DNA of 6,704 bases, from NCBI GenBank assembly GCA_016209665.1, contig JACQVT010000371.1, forward strand, positions 1 through 6,704, written 5' to 3'. Within the stretch, counting starts at the first letter, position 1; every line of letters begins with the position of its first letter. The notes beneath the pieces were generated by a model. It was not told where the DNA came from. It ran no database searches and worked only from the letters and a program-made list of their open reading frames with translations. Shown piece after piece: positions 1 through 4,966 of the stretch. Source of the DNA: Planctomycetota bacterium (GTDB lineage: Bacteria > Planctomycetota > Phycisphaerae > UBA1845 > PWPN01). Made by a program: the position numbers and the translations under genes.

Positions 1-106
1 CGCCCATGACCAGCACCGCCGTTGTCGCGCCGATCAGCCCGCCCACCGCCCATCTCAACTGACGATTCTGCCGTTCCAGTTTCGCGATCCGTTGCTCGAG
101 AGTCAT
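1..106 (-). CDS. Small coiled-coil membrane protein, N-terminal part (cut by window edge)
   Basis: Read on the minus strand, an ATG at 106..104 opens a frame of 35 codons that runs off the left edge without a stop. Residues 1-18 (MTLEQRIAKLERQNRQLR) show a heptad pattern, with L3, I7, L10, N14 and L17 in a/d positions, as in a short coiled coil. From W19 the chain turns hydrophobic and glycine/alanine-rich (AVGGLIGATTAVLVMG), which fits one transmembrane helix. The start is well supported: AAGGAGGTT lies 6 bases upstream and a TATAAT box lies further up. Short proteins of this design, a charged coiled coil followed by a single membrane anchor, are common in planctomycete genomes, but I cannot name a family or function. 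The gene is divergent from the ferredoxin at 204, with about 97 bases between the two starts. Confidence 0.72.
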   Translation of the reverse strand, partial: MTLEQRIAKLERQNRQLRWAVGGLIGATTAVLVMG

Positions 107-112
107 GGTCAA

Positions 113-135
113 CCTCCTTGAAGGCGGCAATTATA
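113..135 (-). promoter_or_regulatory. -10 box and strong Shine-Dalgarno of the minus-strand membrane protein gene
   Basis: On the minus strand TATAAT (135..130) is a perfect -10 hexamer. AAGGAGG (119..113) is a near-perfect Shine-Dalgarno sequence 6 bases before the ATG at 106. No good -35 hexamer is visible at 16-18 bases; GCCGAC at 158..153 is the best offset and is poor. The predicted transcript has a leader of only about 20 bases. Confidence 0.55.
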
Positions 136-203
136 CTGCAGGAGCTGGCGTGGTCGGCGCGGGCCGGCCCCATGCCAGCGGCGCACGATCATCGGGACGG
201 GTC

Positions 204-437
204 ATGGCCGACAGGCAGGTGGTGACCAGGGTGTGGATCGAGACGGGCTGCATCGTCTGCGATGCCTGTCAGACGGCCTGCCCCGAGGTGTTCGAGGTGC
301 GGGACCAGACGTGCATCATCCGCCCGGAGGCCTTGGCGGCGGACGTGCTCGAACGTCGGACGCAGGCCATCCAACTGGCGGCCGAGGAGTGCCCGGTGAA
401 CGTCATCCGGTACGAGGTGGCCGACGCGAACGAGTGA
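204..437 (+). CDS. Small [4Fe-4S] ferredoxin (first of two paralogues)
   Basis: A 77-residue soluble ferredoxin and probable one-electron carrier in the cytoplasm. The cluster motif is C16-x2-C19-x2-C22, followed by C26-P, and the distal ligand is C63-P64 near the C-terminus. This is the ligand set of monocluster ferredoxins such as that of Thermotoga maritima, where the Cys at the C26 position is not a cluster ligand but forms a disulfide. A further cysteine, C37 (in QTCIIRP), is also present in the paralogue at 779. I chose ATG 204 because the cluster domain begins just after it. The open frame extends upstream to 105, but those 33 codons (105..203) show no ferredoxin similarity and cover the divergent promoter region. 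The ribosome binding site is weak (GGGACGGG). The extreme C-terminus is acidic (EVADANE). The partner enzyme is unknown; the siroheme reductase at 4967 is a candidate. Confidence 0.88.
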   Translation: MADRQVVTRVWIETGCIVCDACQTACPEVFEVRDQTCIIRPEALAADVLERRTQAIQLAAEECPVNVIRYEVADANE

Positions 438-438
438 T

Positions 439-465
439 TCTCGGTCGAGACACGCTCGCTCCTAC
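439..465. repeat. Possible REP-like dispersed repeat
   Basis: Just after the stop of the first ferredoxin, the minus strand reads GGTAGGAGCGAGCG followed by TGTCTCGACCGA. This GTAGGAGCGAGC... wording resembles the extragenic repeats of other GC-rich bacteria (for example Pseudomonas REP sequences), and I believe I have met similar wording in planctomycete intergenic regions. There is only one copy in this window, so repetition cannot be shown here. Confidence 0.22.
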
Positions 466-470
466 CAGGC

Positions 471-510
471 AGCGGCTTGAGCCGGGTTGCCCCGTCCTGC
501 CCGAGCCGCT
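471..510 (+). terminator. Weak hairpin after the first ferredoxin, possible terminator
   Basis: AGCGGCT (471..477) is exactly complementary to AGCCGCT (504..510). Inside it, CGGG (484..487) can pair with CCCG (500..503). The tail is CGTGTTAGTG, not a real U-run, so an intrinsic terminator is possible but poorly supported. Confidence 0.25.
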
Positions 511-637
511 CGTGTTAGTGCAAGATGGGCCATTCGCCGGACGGCGGGCGGCAAATCGCCCAGCCGGAGCCCCAGAAACAAGCCTGCGAGCCCTGAAACG
601 GGTGCTCGAGGTCGCCTCGTCTGCCCGTATCGGCCCG

Positions 638-667
638 TTGACACGCACGGCACGCCCTGCCCATCTT
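638..667 (+). promoter_or_regulatory. Possible promoter of the second ferredoxin
   Basis: TTGACA at 638..643 is a perfect -35 hexamer. The best -10 at 18 bases is CATCTT (662..667), only 3 of 6 matches to consensus. It would give a leader of about 105 bases before the ATG at 779. The perfect -35 may be chance in this length of sequence. Confidence 0.28.
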
Positions 668-778
668 GTGGGGCCGTCTGGCACGTGTATTGCAATCGGT
701 GTCCGGCGCCTTGGGAAGCCCATGAGGCCTTCCGCGAGGCGAAGCGTTCGTGCCGGTTTCGGCCCAAGGAGATAGGCG

Positions 779-991
779 ATGGCGCTGACGAAGGTATGGC
801 TGGAGCAGTCCGATTGCATCTCGTGCGAGGCCTGCGAGTCGAACTGTCCGGAGGTTTTCGAGATGGGCGACGGCGAGTGCAAGGTGAAGCCCGAGGCGGC
901 GGACCCCGCCTATCTGGGCCCCATTTCGGAGAAGGTTAAGGAGGCGGCGGCGGCCTGCCCGGTCGAGTGCATCAAGTTTGAGGAAGTCTGA
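779..991 (+). CDS. Small [4Fe-4S] ferredoxin (second paralogue)
   Basis: A 70-residue soluble ferredoxin. The ligands are C13-x2-C16-x2-C19 with C23-P24, and the distal C60-P61. It also has C34 (in GECKVKP) and C64 (in PVECIKFEEV). It aligns without gaps over its first half with the ferredoxin at 204: VW-[IL]-E at the start, then C-I-x-C-x-A-C-x3-CPEVFE, then C at +11 and [KR]PEA. The two genes therefore look like tandem duplicates. The start is firm: AAGGAG lies 7 bases upstream. The chain is strongly acidic, as electron-carrier ferredoxins usually are. A terminator-like hairpin follows about 60 bases after the stop, so the gene is probably transcribed alone or with the first ferredoxin. A role as electron donor to the reductase at 4967 is inference from proximity only. 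Confidence 0.92.
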   Translation: MALTKVWLEQSDCISCEACESNCPEVFEMGDGECKVKPEAADPAYLGPISEKVKEAAAACPVECIKFEEV

Positions 992-1052
992 GAGGCTCGG
1001 CCGGGCCCCCGCCATGCCCGCCGACCCGACTGATAAGCGTCTTCTCTACATC

Positions 1053-1099
1053 GAAGCCCGCCACAGCCACGCAGTAAGGTTGTGACGGGCTTCTTTAAT
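1053..1099 (+). terminator. Rho-independent terminator after the ferredoxins
   Basis: GAAGCCCGCCACA (1053..1065) pairs with TGTGACGGGCTTC (1081..1093) over 13 positions with a single C-A mismatch. The loop is 15 bases and the right arm is followed by TTTAAT. The stem is strong and GC-rich and the U-tract is short. It lies in the right place to end transcription from the second ferredoxin. Confidence 0.65.
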
Positions 1100-1107
1100 C
1101 GTGCAAG

Positions 1108-1122
1108 TGAGAATCAGTCTCA
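1108..1122. promoter_or_regulatory. Fur-family-like operator palindrome
   Basis: TGAGAATCAGTCTCA reads as a 7-1-7 inverted repeat: TGAGAAT, C, AGTCTCA, with 6 of 7 positions symmetric. It is close to the Fur box core TGATAAT-N-ATTATCA and to the common variant TGAGAAT-N-ATTCTCA. It stands out as an AT-richer island in GC-rich DNA. It lies about 100 bases upstream of the -10 box of the DUF362 gene and just after the ferredoxin terminator. Distance and lack of an overlapping promoter make its target uncertain; Fur-type control of the neighbouring iron-sulfur genes is inference. Confidence 0.35.
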
Positions 1123-1197
1123 GCAGTGATCGCCGTCGATGGCGGAGACTGGCGTGCTGCAAACCTCGACAGGGTCATCCGAGCGGGCAGCGTCCGG

Positions 1198-1227
1198 TTG
1201 GTTAGGGCGTGGCGCGGGGGCTATACT
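1198..1227 (+). promoter_or_regulatory. Promoter of the DUF362 gene
   Basis: TTGGTT (1198..1203) and TATACT (1222..1227) are separated by 18 bases. The -10 matches 5 of 6 consensus positions and the -35 matches the TTG half. Transcription would start near 1234, giving a leader of about 32 bases. This supports ATG 1266 as the start and rules out GTG 1209, which lies inside the promoter. Confidence 0.5.
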
Positions 1228-1265
1228 CGCTGGGGTTGCTGAAACGATCGTTGGAGCAGGGGCTT

Positions 1266-2240
1266 ATGGCGGACAAGGCCAGGGTGTGCATCCGGCGGGC
1301 TGAGTCGTACGAGCCGTCGGTGGTCGAGGCCGCCGTCGGGGCGGCGGTTGAAGCGCTGGGCGGATGGGGGGCGTTTGTCCGGCCGGGCGACCGGGTTTTG
1401 GTCAAGCCGAATTGCATCTCGGCCACGCCGGCCGACCAGCACGCCCAGACCCATCCGGCGGTCATCTTGGAGGTGTGCCGCCAACTGCTCGATTTCGGGG
1501 CTCGGCCGTTCGTGGGCGACTCGCCCGCCTGGAGTTCGCTGGAGGCCAATCTCGGCAAGCTCGGTATTCTGCCCGACCTGGCCCGTCTGGGCGTACCGGT
1601 CGTGTCGTTTAACCGGCCCGTCCACACCGACAACCCTCGGGGTCACGTGTTCCGCCGGCTGACGGTTGACCGGGCGGCCCTGGAGGCCGACGCGATCGTC
1701 AACCTGCCGAAGCTCAAGGCGCACCGCCAGCTTCTGATGACCGTGGTCATCAAGAACATGTTCGGTTGCGTCAACGGCCGGCGCAAGGCCTGGTGGCACG
1801 TGAAGGCCGGCAGCTACGAGAACTACTTCGCCAATATGTTGGTCGACGTGTTCGAGATGCTGCGTCCGGCGGTGAACATCGTCGACGCCATCGTGGCCAT
1901 GGAGGGCAAGGGACCGGTTAATGGCACTCCACGGCCGATGGGCCTGGTCATGGCGTCGACCGACGGGCCGGCCCTGGAGCGCGTCGTCGCCCACGTCGTC
2001 GGCGTCAAGCCCGGCCAGCTCCGCACGCTGCACGCCGCCCGCGAGCTGGGCGTCGGCACGCCCTGGCTCGAACAGATCGAGGTCGACGGCCCGCCGCTGG
2101 ATGAACTCCGCGTCACCGATTTCGACCTGCCCCGCCTCATTCCCATCGGCTTTTCCATACCCCGCTTCGTCAAGGGCAGTTTCCGCCAAGCCTGGATGAC
2201 GCGCCTGGCAGACAAGGCTCAGGCTTCGGAGTGTGTGTGA
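1266..2240 (+). CDS. DUF362 domain-containing protein
   Basis: A 324-residue protein with the landmark motifs of the DUF362 family (PF04015) in order: RVLVKPN at 43-49, QTHPAVILEV at 61-70, GDSPAW at 84-89, LPKLKAH at 148-154 region, VIKNMFGCVNG at 161-171 followed by RRKAWWH, and DAIVAMEGKGP at 207-217 with NGTPRPMG after it. The length fits the stand-alone form; many relatives carry extra ferredoxin domains at the C-terminus, which this one lacks. The cysteines are C8, C50, C71, C168 and C323; none form a CxxC iron-sulfur motif. There is no signal peptide or membrane helix, so it is probably cytoplasmic. The start at 1266 has GGAG 9 bases upstream and a promoter before it. The biochemical role of the family is not settled; the frequent link to iron-sulfur proteins, also seen here with the two ferredoxins upstream, suggests redox or metal-related chemistry, but no function should be asserted. 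Confidence 0.9.
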   Translation: MADKARVCIRRAESYEPSVVEAAVGAAVEALGGWGAFVRPGDRVLVKPNCISATPADQHAQTHPAVILEVCRQLLDFGARPFVGDSPAWSSLEANLGKLGILPDLARLGVPVVSFNRPVHTDNPRGHVFRRLTVDRAALEADAIVNLPKLKAHRQLLMTVVIKNMFGCVNGRRKAWWHVKAGSYENYFANMLVDVFEMLRPAVNIVDAIVAMEGKGPVNGTPRPMGLVMASTDGPALERVVAHVVGVKPGQLRTLHAARELGVGTPWLEQIEVDGPPLDELRVTDFDLPRLIPIGFSIPRFVKGSFRQAWMTRLADKAQASECV

Positions 2241-2290
2241 GAAGCCGTTTCGGAACCACGCCCGTCACAAAGCGGGGGTTGCTCGCCGCG

Positions 2291-2318
2291 AGAAGCCGCT
2301 CGCTGAGGGTCGCGGTTC
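2291..2318. repeat. Possible planctomycete-type dispersed repeat
   Basis: On the minus strand the segment reads GAACCGCGACCCTCAGC then GAGCGGCTTCT. Sequences of the form ACCGCGACC-x-T-x-AG-x-GAGCGG are, in my memory, scattered between genes in several planctomycete genomes. The window holds one copy, so this is recognition from memory only. Confidence 0.25.
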
Positions 2319-2415
2319 GGACAAGGCCACGGCTGGCACACACCCTTTCGGGTGAACTTACAGCACGACTTGATCGGAAAACGCTCAACCGTAGGCAGGC
2401 GGGTCGACGATCAAC

Positions 2416-2421
2416 TATAAT
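2416..2421 (+). promoter_or_regulatory. -10 box of the TPR protein gene
   Basis: A perfect TATAAT in otherwise GC-rich sequence, about 100 bases before the start codon. No recognisable -35 lies at 16-18 bases. The leader would be about 94 bases. Confidence 0.42.
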
Positions 2422-2521
2422 TACCTTGGCCGGCAGGAGCGCCGATCGCCCCTCTTCAAGACATGGGACCGCGCAGACTCGGGGCGGCGGACGGGCCGAC
2501 CCGAGATTCGGAGGTGGCATC

Positions 2522-4171
2522 ATGCTGCGAACGATCGGCCTTACCACAGGCGTCCTGGTGATCATGGTGGCGGTCCTGCCCGCGCACGGCCAATACTACG
2601 TGCAGCAAGGCAATGTTCTGGACGCGAACAATCGGCTCGGTTCGGGCGGCATCAATTCGCCGAGTCAGGCCTACCGCATCAACCAGGGCAATCGGCTTAT
2701 CAGCGGCAACACCACCGGCGGTACCGCCTTTCGGAGTTACTCGCCGATCCGCGACGCGAGTTCGCTGTTCCTCGGCACGCCGAACTATGCCCCGGGGATT
2801 GGACTGGGCGGGCTATACCCCGGTCTTTCTGGCGTCACGACGGGTTCGTTCGGCGGCGCGGTCCTGCCCTCGGACCGGCTGAACACCTTCCGCCGTGACT
2901 CGTACAACCTTGCCGACGCCCGCCGGTGGGAGGCCGACGCCCGCCGGTGGCAGACGGCCGCGGGGTTTGCCCCGTCGCCGTATTACTCGCCCACCAGCAC
3001 CGTGACCAACAGCGGCCAGATCATCCGGGGCCTGAATCAGCCGGGCACCTCGCAGGTGCGATCGAGCTACTCACTGCTCCGCAACGATTACTCCACGCAG
3101 GTGGAAAACCCCTTGGACGCTGCCCGAACCGGCAGTCTGCTGGGTAACCCGCTGAGCGCCGAGCCCCGGCTGATGCGGGCCGACACGGGCAAGACGGTGT
3201 CAGGCAACGTCAATGAGCGATTGCTGGGCAGCCCGTTGTTCAGCGGCATTCGGCAGGTGCCCCTTTCGCAGTTGGCCGCCGAGGCGGACCGGCAAGTCGA
3301 GGGAGCGCCCGCTGCGGGATGGATGCCGGAACGGACCCCGCGAGGCGCGGAAAGCGGCGCCGGCTCGCCGACCGCGAATCTGGCTGGTTCGGCCGTTGAC
3401 CGCCTGACGGGCGGAGCGGGATTGCCGGCCGCGGCTGGACCGGAGGCTCGGCTGAGCCGACCGGTGGGGGCGTCGCCGGGCGGGGCTGCCCGGGCGGAGG
3501 CTGACTCTGCGCTGGCCCGCCCGCTCGCTGGGGCCGGATCGCCGTCCGGCACGTTGCAGATACCGTCCGGCCCACAGGAGACGACGACGGCGGGCCCGGC
3601 GCTGCGGCGGGCGCCGCTGCGCGAGGTACCGGTCGACCAGGGGCCGCTGAGCACGTTCGTCGGCACGCAGGACGAGCGTCTCAAGACGCAACTGGCGAGT
3701 GCCGAGGAACTGCTCCGCCAGCAGCGGTACTACGACGCGGCCCGCCGGTACGACATGGCCCACGCCGTCCAACTCGACAACCCGCTACCGCTGTTTGGCC
3801 GGGCGATGGCGCTGCTGGCCGCGGGCGACTACATGGCCAGCGCCAACGACCTGTTCATGGCCATCCAGTTGGCCGGGCCGCAGACGGCGGTGCAGGTCAA
3901 CCTCAGGCAGTTCATCCCCGATCTGACCGTCCTCGATCAGCGCCGGGCGTTCCTCGAGAACCGCCTGGAGGCGGTGGACGACTTTCGGCTGCGGTTCCTG
4001 CTCGGGTGGGCGGACTACATGAGCGGGCTGACCGCCGACGGCCTGGCCAACATGCAGAAGGCCGCGGCCGCCGCTCCCGAGCCGATGACCGCCCTGCGGC
4101 GGTTCGTCGAGCACGTCGGCACGCAGCCTTCCGGCCACACCGCACCTCCGGCCAGCCGCCCTGGCGAGTGA
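2522..4171 (+). CDS. Exported planctomycete-type protein with C-terminal TPR repeats
   Basis: A 549-residue protein. Residues 1-23 form a signal peptide: a basic start (MLR), a hydrophobic core (VLVIMVAVLP) and AHG before Q24, so the mature protein is periplasmic or otherwise exported. Residues 30-72 carry GNVLDANNRLGSGG and GNRLISGNTTGGTAFR, a pattern I associate with exported planctomycete proteins. Residues 131-144 contain a seven-residue duplication, ADARRWE/ADARRWQ. Residues about 255-375 are low-complexity, rich in Ala, Gly, Pro and Arg, probably a disordered linker. The C-terminal part has three TPR units at about 387-420, 421-454 and 488-521, the second reading RAMALLAAGDYMASANDLF. 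TPRs bind other proteins, so a scaffold role is likely; the partner is unknown. The start has GGAGG 7 bases upstream and is fixed by the signal peptide, although the frame is open further 5'. It has no visible link to the redox genes. Confidence 0.82.
   Translation: MLRTIGLTTGVLVIMVAVLPAHGQYYVQQGNVLDANNRLGSGGINSPSQAYRINQGNRLISGNTTGGTAFRSYSPIRDASSLFLGTPNYAPGIGLGGLYPGLSGVTTGSFGGAVLPSDRLNTFRRDSYNLADARRWEADARRWQTAAGFAPSPYYSPTSTVTNSGQIIRGLNQPGTSQVRSSYSLLRNDYSTQVENPLDAARTGSLLGNPLSAEPRLMRADTGKTVSGNVNERLLGSPLFSGIRQVPLSQLAAEADRQVEGAPAAGWMPERTPRGAESGAGSPTANLAGSAVDRLTGGAGLPAAAGPEARLSRPVGASPGGAARAEADSALARPLAGAGSPSGTLQIPSGPQETTTAGPALRRAPLREVPVDQGPLSTFVGTQDERLKTQLASAEELLRQQRYYDAARRYDMAHAVQLDNPLPLFGRAMALLAAGDYMASANDLFMAIQLAGPQTAVQVNLRQFIPDLTVLDQRRAFLENRLEAVDDFRLRFLLGWADYMSGLTADGLANMQKAAAAAPEPMTALRRFVEHVGTQPSGHTAPPASRPGE
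2912..2953 (+). repeat. 21-base in-frame tandem duplication within the TPR protein gene
   Basis: Two adjacent 21-base units (2912..2932 and 2933..2953) share their first 18 bases exactly and encode ADARRWE and ADARRWQ. The near identity at DNA level suggests a recent slippage duplication that stayed in frame. Confidence 0.8.
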
Positions 4172-4307
4172 TGCTGGGAGGGCGTGGGTCCAGCCGTGTT
4201 CAGGCGAGGCGTCGCCGCAAGTCCAGTCGTTGCCGACGCAGGGCCAGATCTCCCTGAATCGACCCGTGCTCCTGGGTCCGCCGTTTGCGGGGGCGGTTGA
4301 ATTGGGC

Positions 4308-4313
4308 TAAAAC
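4308..4313 (+). promoter_or_regulatory. Possible -10 box for a leaderless antitoxin transcript
   Basis: TAAAAC (4308..4313) matches 4 of 6 consensus -10 positions and ends 6 bases before the A of the antitoxin ATG at 4320, the distance expected between a -10 box and a transcription start. No Shine-Dalgarno is visible before that ATG. A palindrome, CCGCC (4278..4282) with GGCGG (4292..4296), lies in the -35 area and could serve as an operator, which is speculative. Confidence 0.3.
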
Positions 4314-4319
4314 AAACGC

Positions 4320-4607
4320 ATGGGAACGTTCGCCTCCCCGCTGAATCTGCCTTTCGACGCATCCCAGACGTTGCGGCGAGCGTTTGGCCCCGATCTGGAC
4401 CGGGCGGCCGTTGAGGCACTTGTCATCGAAGGCTACCGCACAGGCAAGCTCACCGCCGGGGAGGTTGCCCGCGTCCTCGGGATCGAGACTTCGATCGCAG
4501 CTCAGGCTTGGCTTTCGAAACACGACGTCGAGGTCAACTATTCAATCGAAGACCTCCACGCAGACCGGGAATCCCTCGCCAAGCACTTTCCCGAGATGGC
4601 CCGATGA
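4320..4607 (+). CDS. UPF0175 family antitoxin
   Basis: A 95-residue protein of the UPF0175 family (PF03683), small helix-turn-helix-like proteins that are commonly the antitoxin partner of DUF3368/PIN toxins. The family core is clear: VEALVIEGYRTGKLTAGEVA at 31-50, RVLGI at 51-55, a second helix with AQAWLSKHDV at 61-70, and YSIEDLHADRESL at 74-86. The length is full for the family. The first 22 residues (LNLPFDASQTLRR and around) are the usual lead-in. Its TGA overlaps the ATG of the next gene (ATGA at 4604..4607), typical translational coupling of antitoxin and toxin. No Shine-Dalgarno precedes the ATG, and a -10-like element sits at the right distance for a leaderless message. Antitoxins of this type usually bind their own promoter. 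With its toxin internally deleted, it is now probably an orphan antitoxin or a relic under decay. Confidence 0.88.
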   Translation: MGTFASPLNLPFDASQTLRRAFGPDLDRAAVEALVIEGYRTGKLTAGEVARVLGIETSIAAQAWLSKHDVEVNYSIEDLHADRESLAKHFPEMAR

Positions 4608-4747
4608 TCGTCGTCTCCGACGCCAGCCCGCTTAACGTGCTGGTCCGAATCGGACACGTCGACGTACTCCGCCCACTGTTTAAGGTCGCAGACCGCATTC
4701 TTGAGGAAGCGTTGGAGCGCGACGCGGCCCGCAAGGCTGCGTCGTGA
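4604..4747 (+). pseudogene. DUF3368/PIN-domain toxin gene with internal deletion
   Basis: The frame starts at ATG 4604, overlapping the antitoxin stop, and is only 47 codons long. Residues 1-26 (MIVVSDASPLNVLVRIGHVD, then VLRPLF) are the normal N-terminus of DUF3368 PIN toxins, with the first catalytic Asp (D6) in VSDASPL. Residues 27-47 (KVADRILEEALERD and a short tail) resemble the extreme C-terminus of the family, which typically reads like F-[RK]-[IV]-[SA]-D-x-[LI]-x-E-x-L. The roughly 100 residues between, with the other acidic residues of the PIN nuclease site, are missing. The junction lies near 4681/4682. The simplest reading is an in-frame internal deletion that removed the nuclease core. 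The C-terminal match is from memory and less certain than the N-terminal one. If it is wrong, the gene is still a severe truncation, since the family is about 150-160 residues. Confidence 0.75.
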
Positions 4748-4861
4748 CACCGCAGCACGGCGGATCTGTCGACTTGTTGGCCGGTGTTCGTCGGTCTTGC
4801 ACAGCATCGCAGGTGAGGGCCTCGCAAAGGATTCGCCCGAAAACCAGGCGGCCAGGGATGC

Positions 4862-4898
4862 CCGCCCCCCAACGCCGGCGGACTTGGTTCGGGGGCGG
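4862..4898 (+). other. Strong GC hairpin upstream of the reductase promoter
   Basis: CCGCCCCC (4862..4869) pairs perfectly with GGGGGCGG (4891..4898), and AAC (4871..4873) with GTT (4887..4889) can extend the stem. There is no U-run after it, so it is not a standard intrinsic terminator. It overlaps the -35 hexamer of the reductase promoter (4884..4889) and could separate the toxin-antitoxin remnant from the reductase gene or act as a binding site. Confidence 0.4.
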
Positions 4899-4912
4899 CC
4901 GGAGTGTATCAT
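4884..4912 (+). promoter_or_regulatory. Promoter of the sulfite/nitrite reductase gene
   Basis: TTGGTT (4884..4889) and TATCAT (4907..4912) are 17 bases apart. The -10 matches 5 of 6. CATAAT (4910..4915) overlaps it as an alternative -10. The predicted start is near 4919, giving a leader of about 48 bases with AGGAAGG (4949..4955) 11 bases before ATG 4967. The same -35 hexamer, TTGGTT, occurs in the DUF362 promoter. Confidence 0.5.
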
Positions 4913-4966
4913 AATGTGTACCGGGCCTAGGACACCCAGGGGCAGGACAGGAAGGGCAGTATACGA

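Larger units (their letters stand above)
438..778. other. Intergenic stretch between the two ferredoxin genes, no convincing gene
   Basis: These 341 bases hold a hairpin shortly after the first ferredoxin (471..510), a segment that looks like a dispersed repeat (439..465), a TTGACA hexamer (638..643) and the Shine-Dalgarno of the second ferredoxin (AAGGAG, 766..771). One plus-strand frame through 640..780 encodes a zinc-ribbon-like CPSCG...CNRC pattern, but it has no credible start and runs on into the ferredoxin in another frame. I therefore do not call it a gene. Confidence 0.6.
2241..2521. other. Intergenic region upstream of the TPR protein
   Basis: These 281 bases contain no gene I can support. 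They hold a repeat-like segment (2291..2318), a short hairpin CACCC-TTTC-GGGTG (2341..2354) without a U-run, a TATAAT box (2416..2421) and a Shine-Dalgarno (GGAGG, 2510..2514). A plus-strand frame is open through the whole region, but its translation is arginine-rich and featureless and has the look of chance GC-rich reading. Confidence 0.6.

Noticed and set aside
105..203. A 33-codon extension of the first ferredoxin upstream of ATG 204.
   Set aside because: It has no ferredoxin similarity and no ribosome binding site at 105, and it covers the divergent promoter of the minus-strand gene.
233..775. A 180-codon plus-strand frame overlapping the first ferredoxin and the following gap.
   Set aside because: It is Arg/Gly/Pro-rich without motifs and overlaps the ferredoxin in another frame; this is chance GC-rich reading.
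1014..1085. A 23-codon frame (MPADPTDKRLLYIEARHSHA...) after the second ferredoxin.
   Set aside because: It has no ribosome binding site, and it covers the left arm of the terminator hairpin. A leader peptide is conceivable, but nothing regulated lies directly after it.
1221..2189. A 322-codon minus-strand frame opposite the DUF362 gene.
   Set aside because: It is a compositional shadow. The plus strand carries the ordered DUF362 motifs, a promoter and a ribosome binding site.
2231..2521. A 97-codon N-terminal extension of the TPR protein.
   Set aside because: It would bury the signal peptide and the TATAAT box inside the coding region. ATG 2522 has GGAGG and begins a canonical signal peptide.
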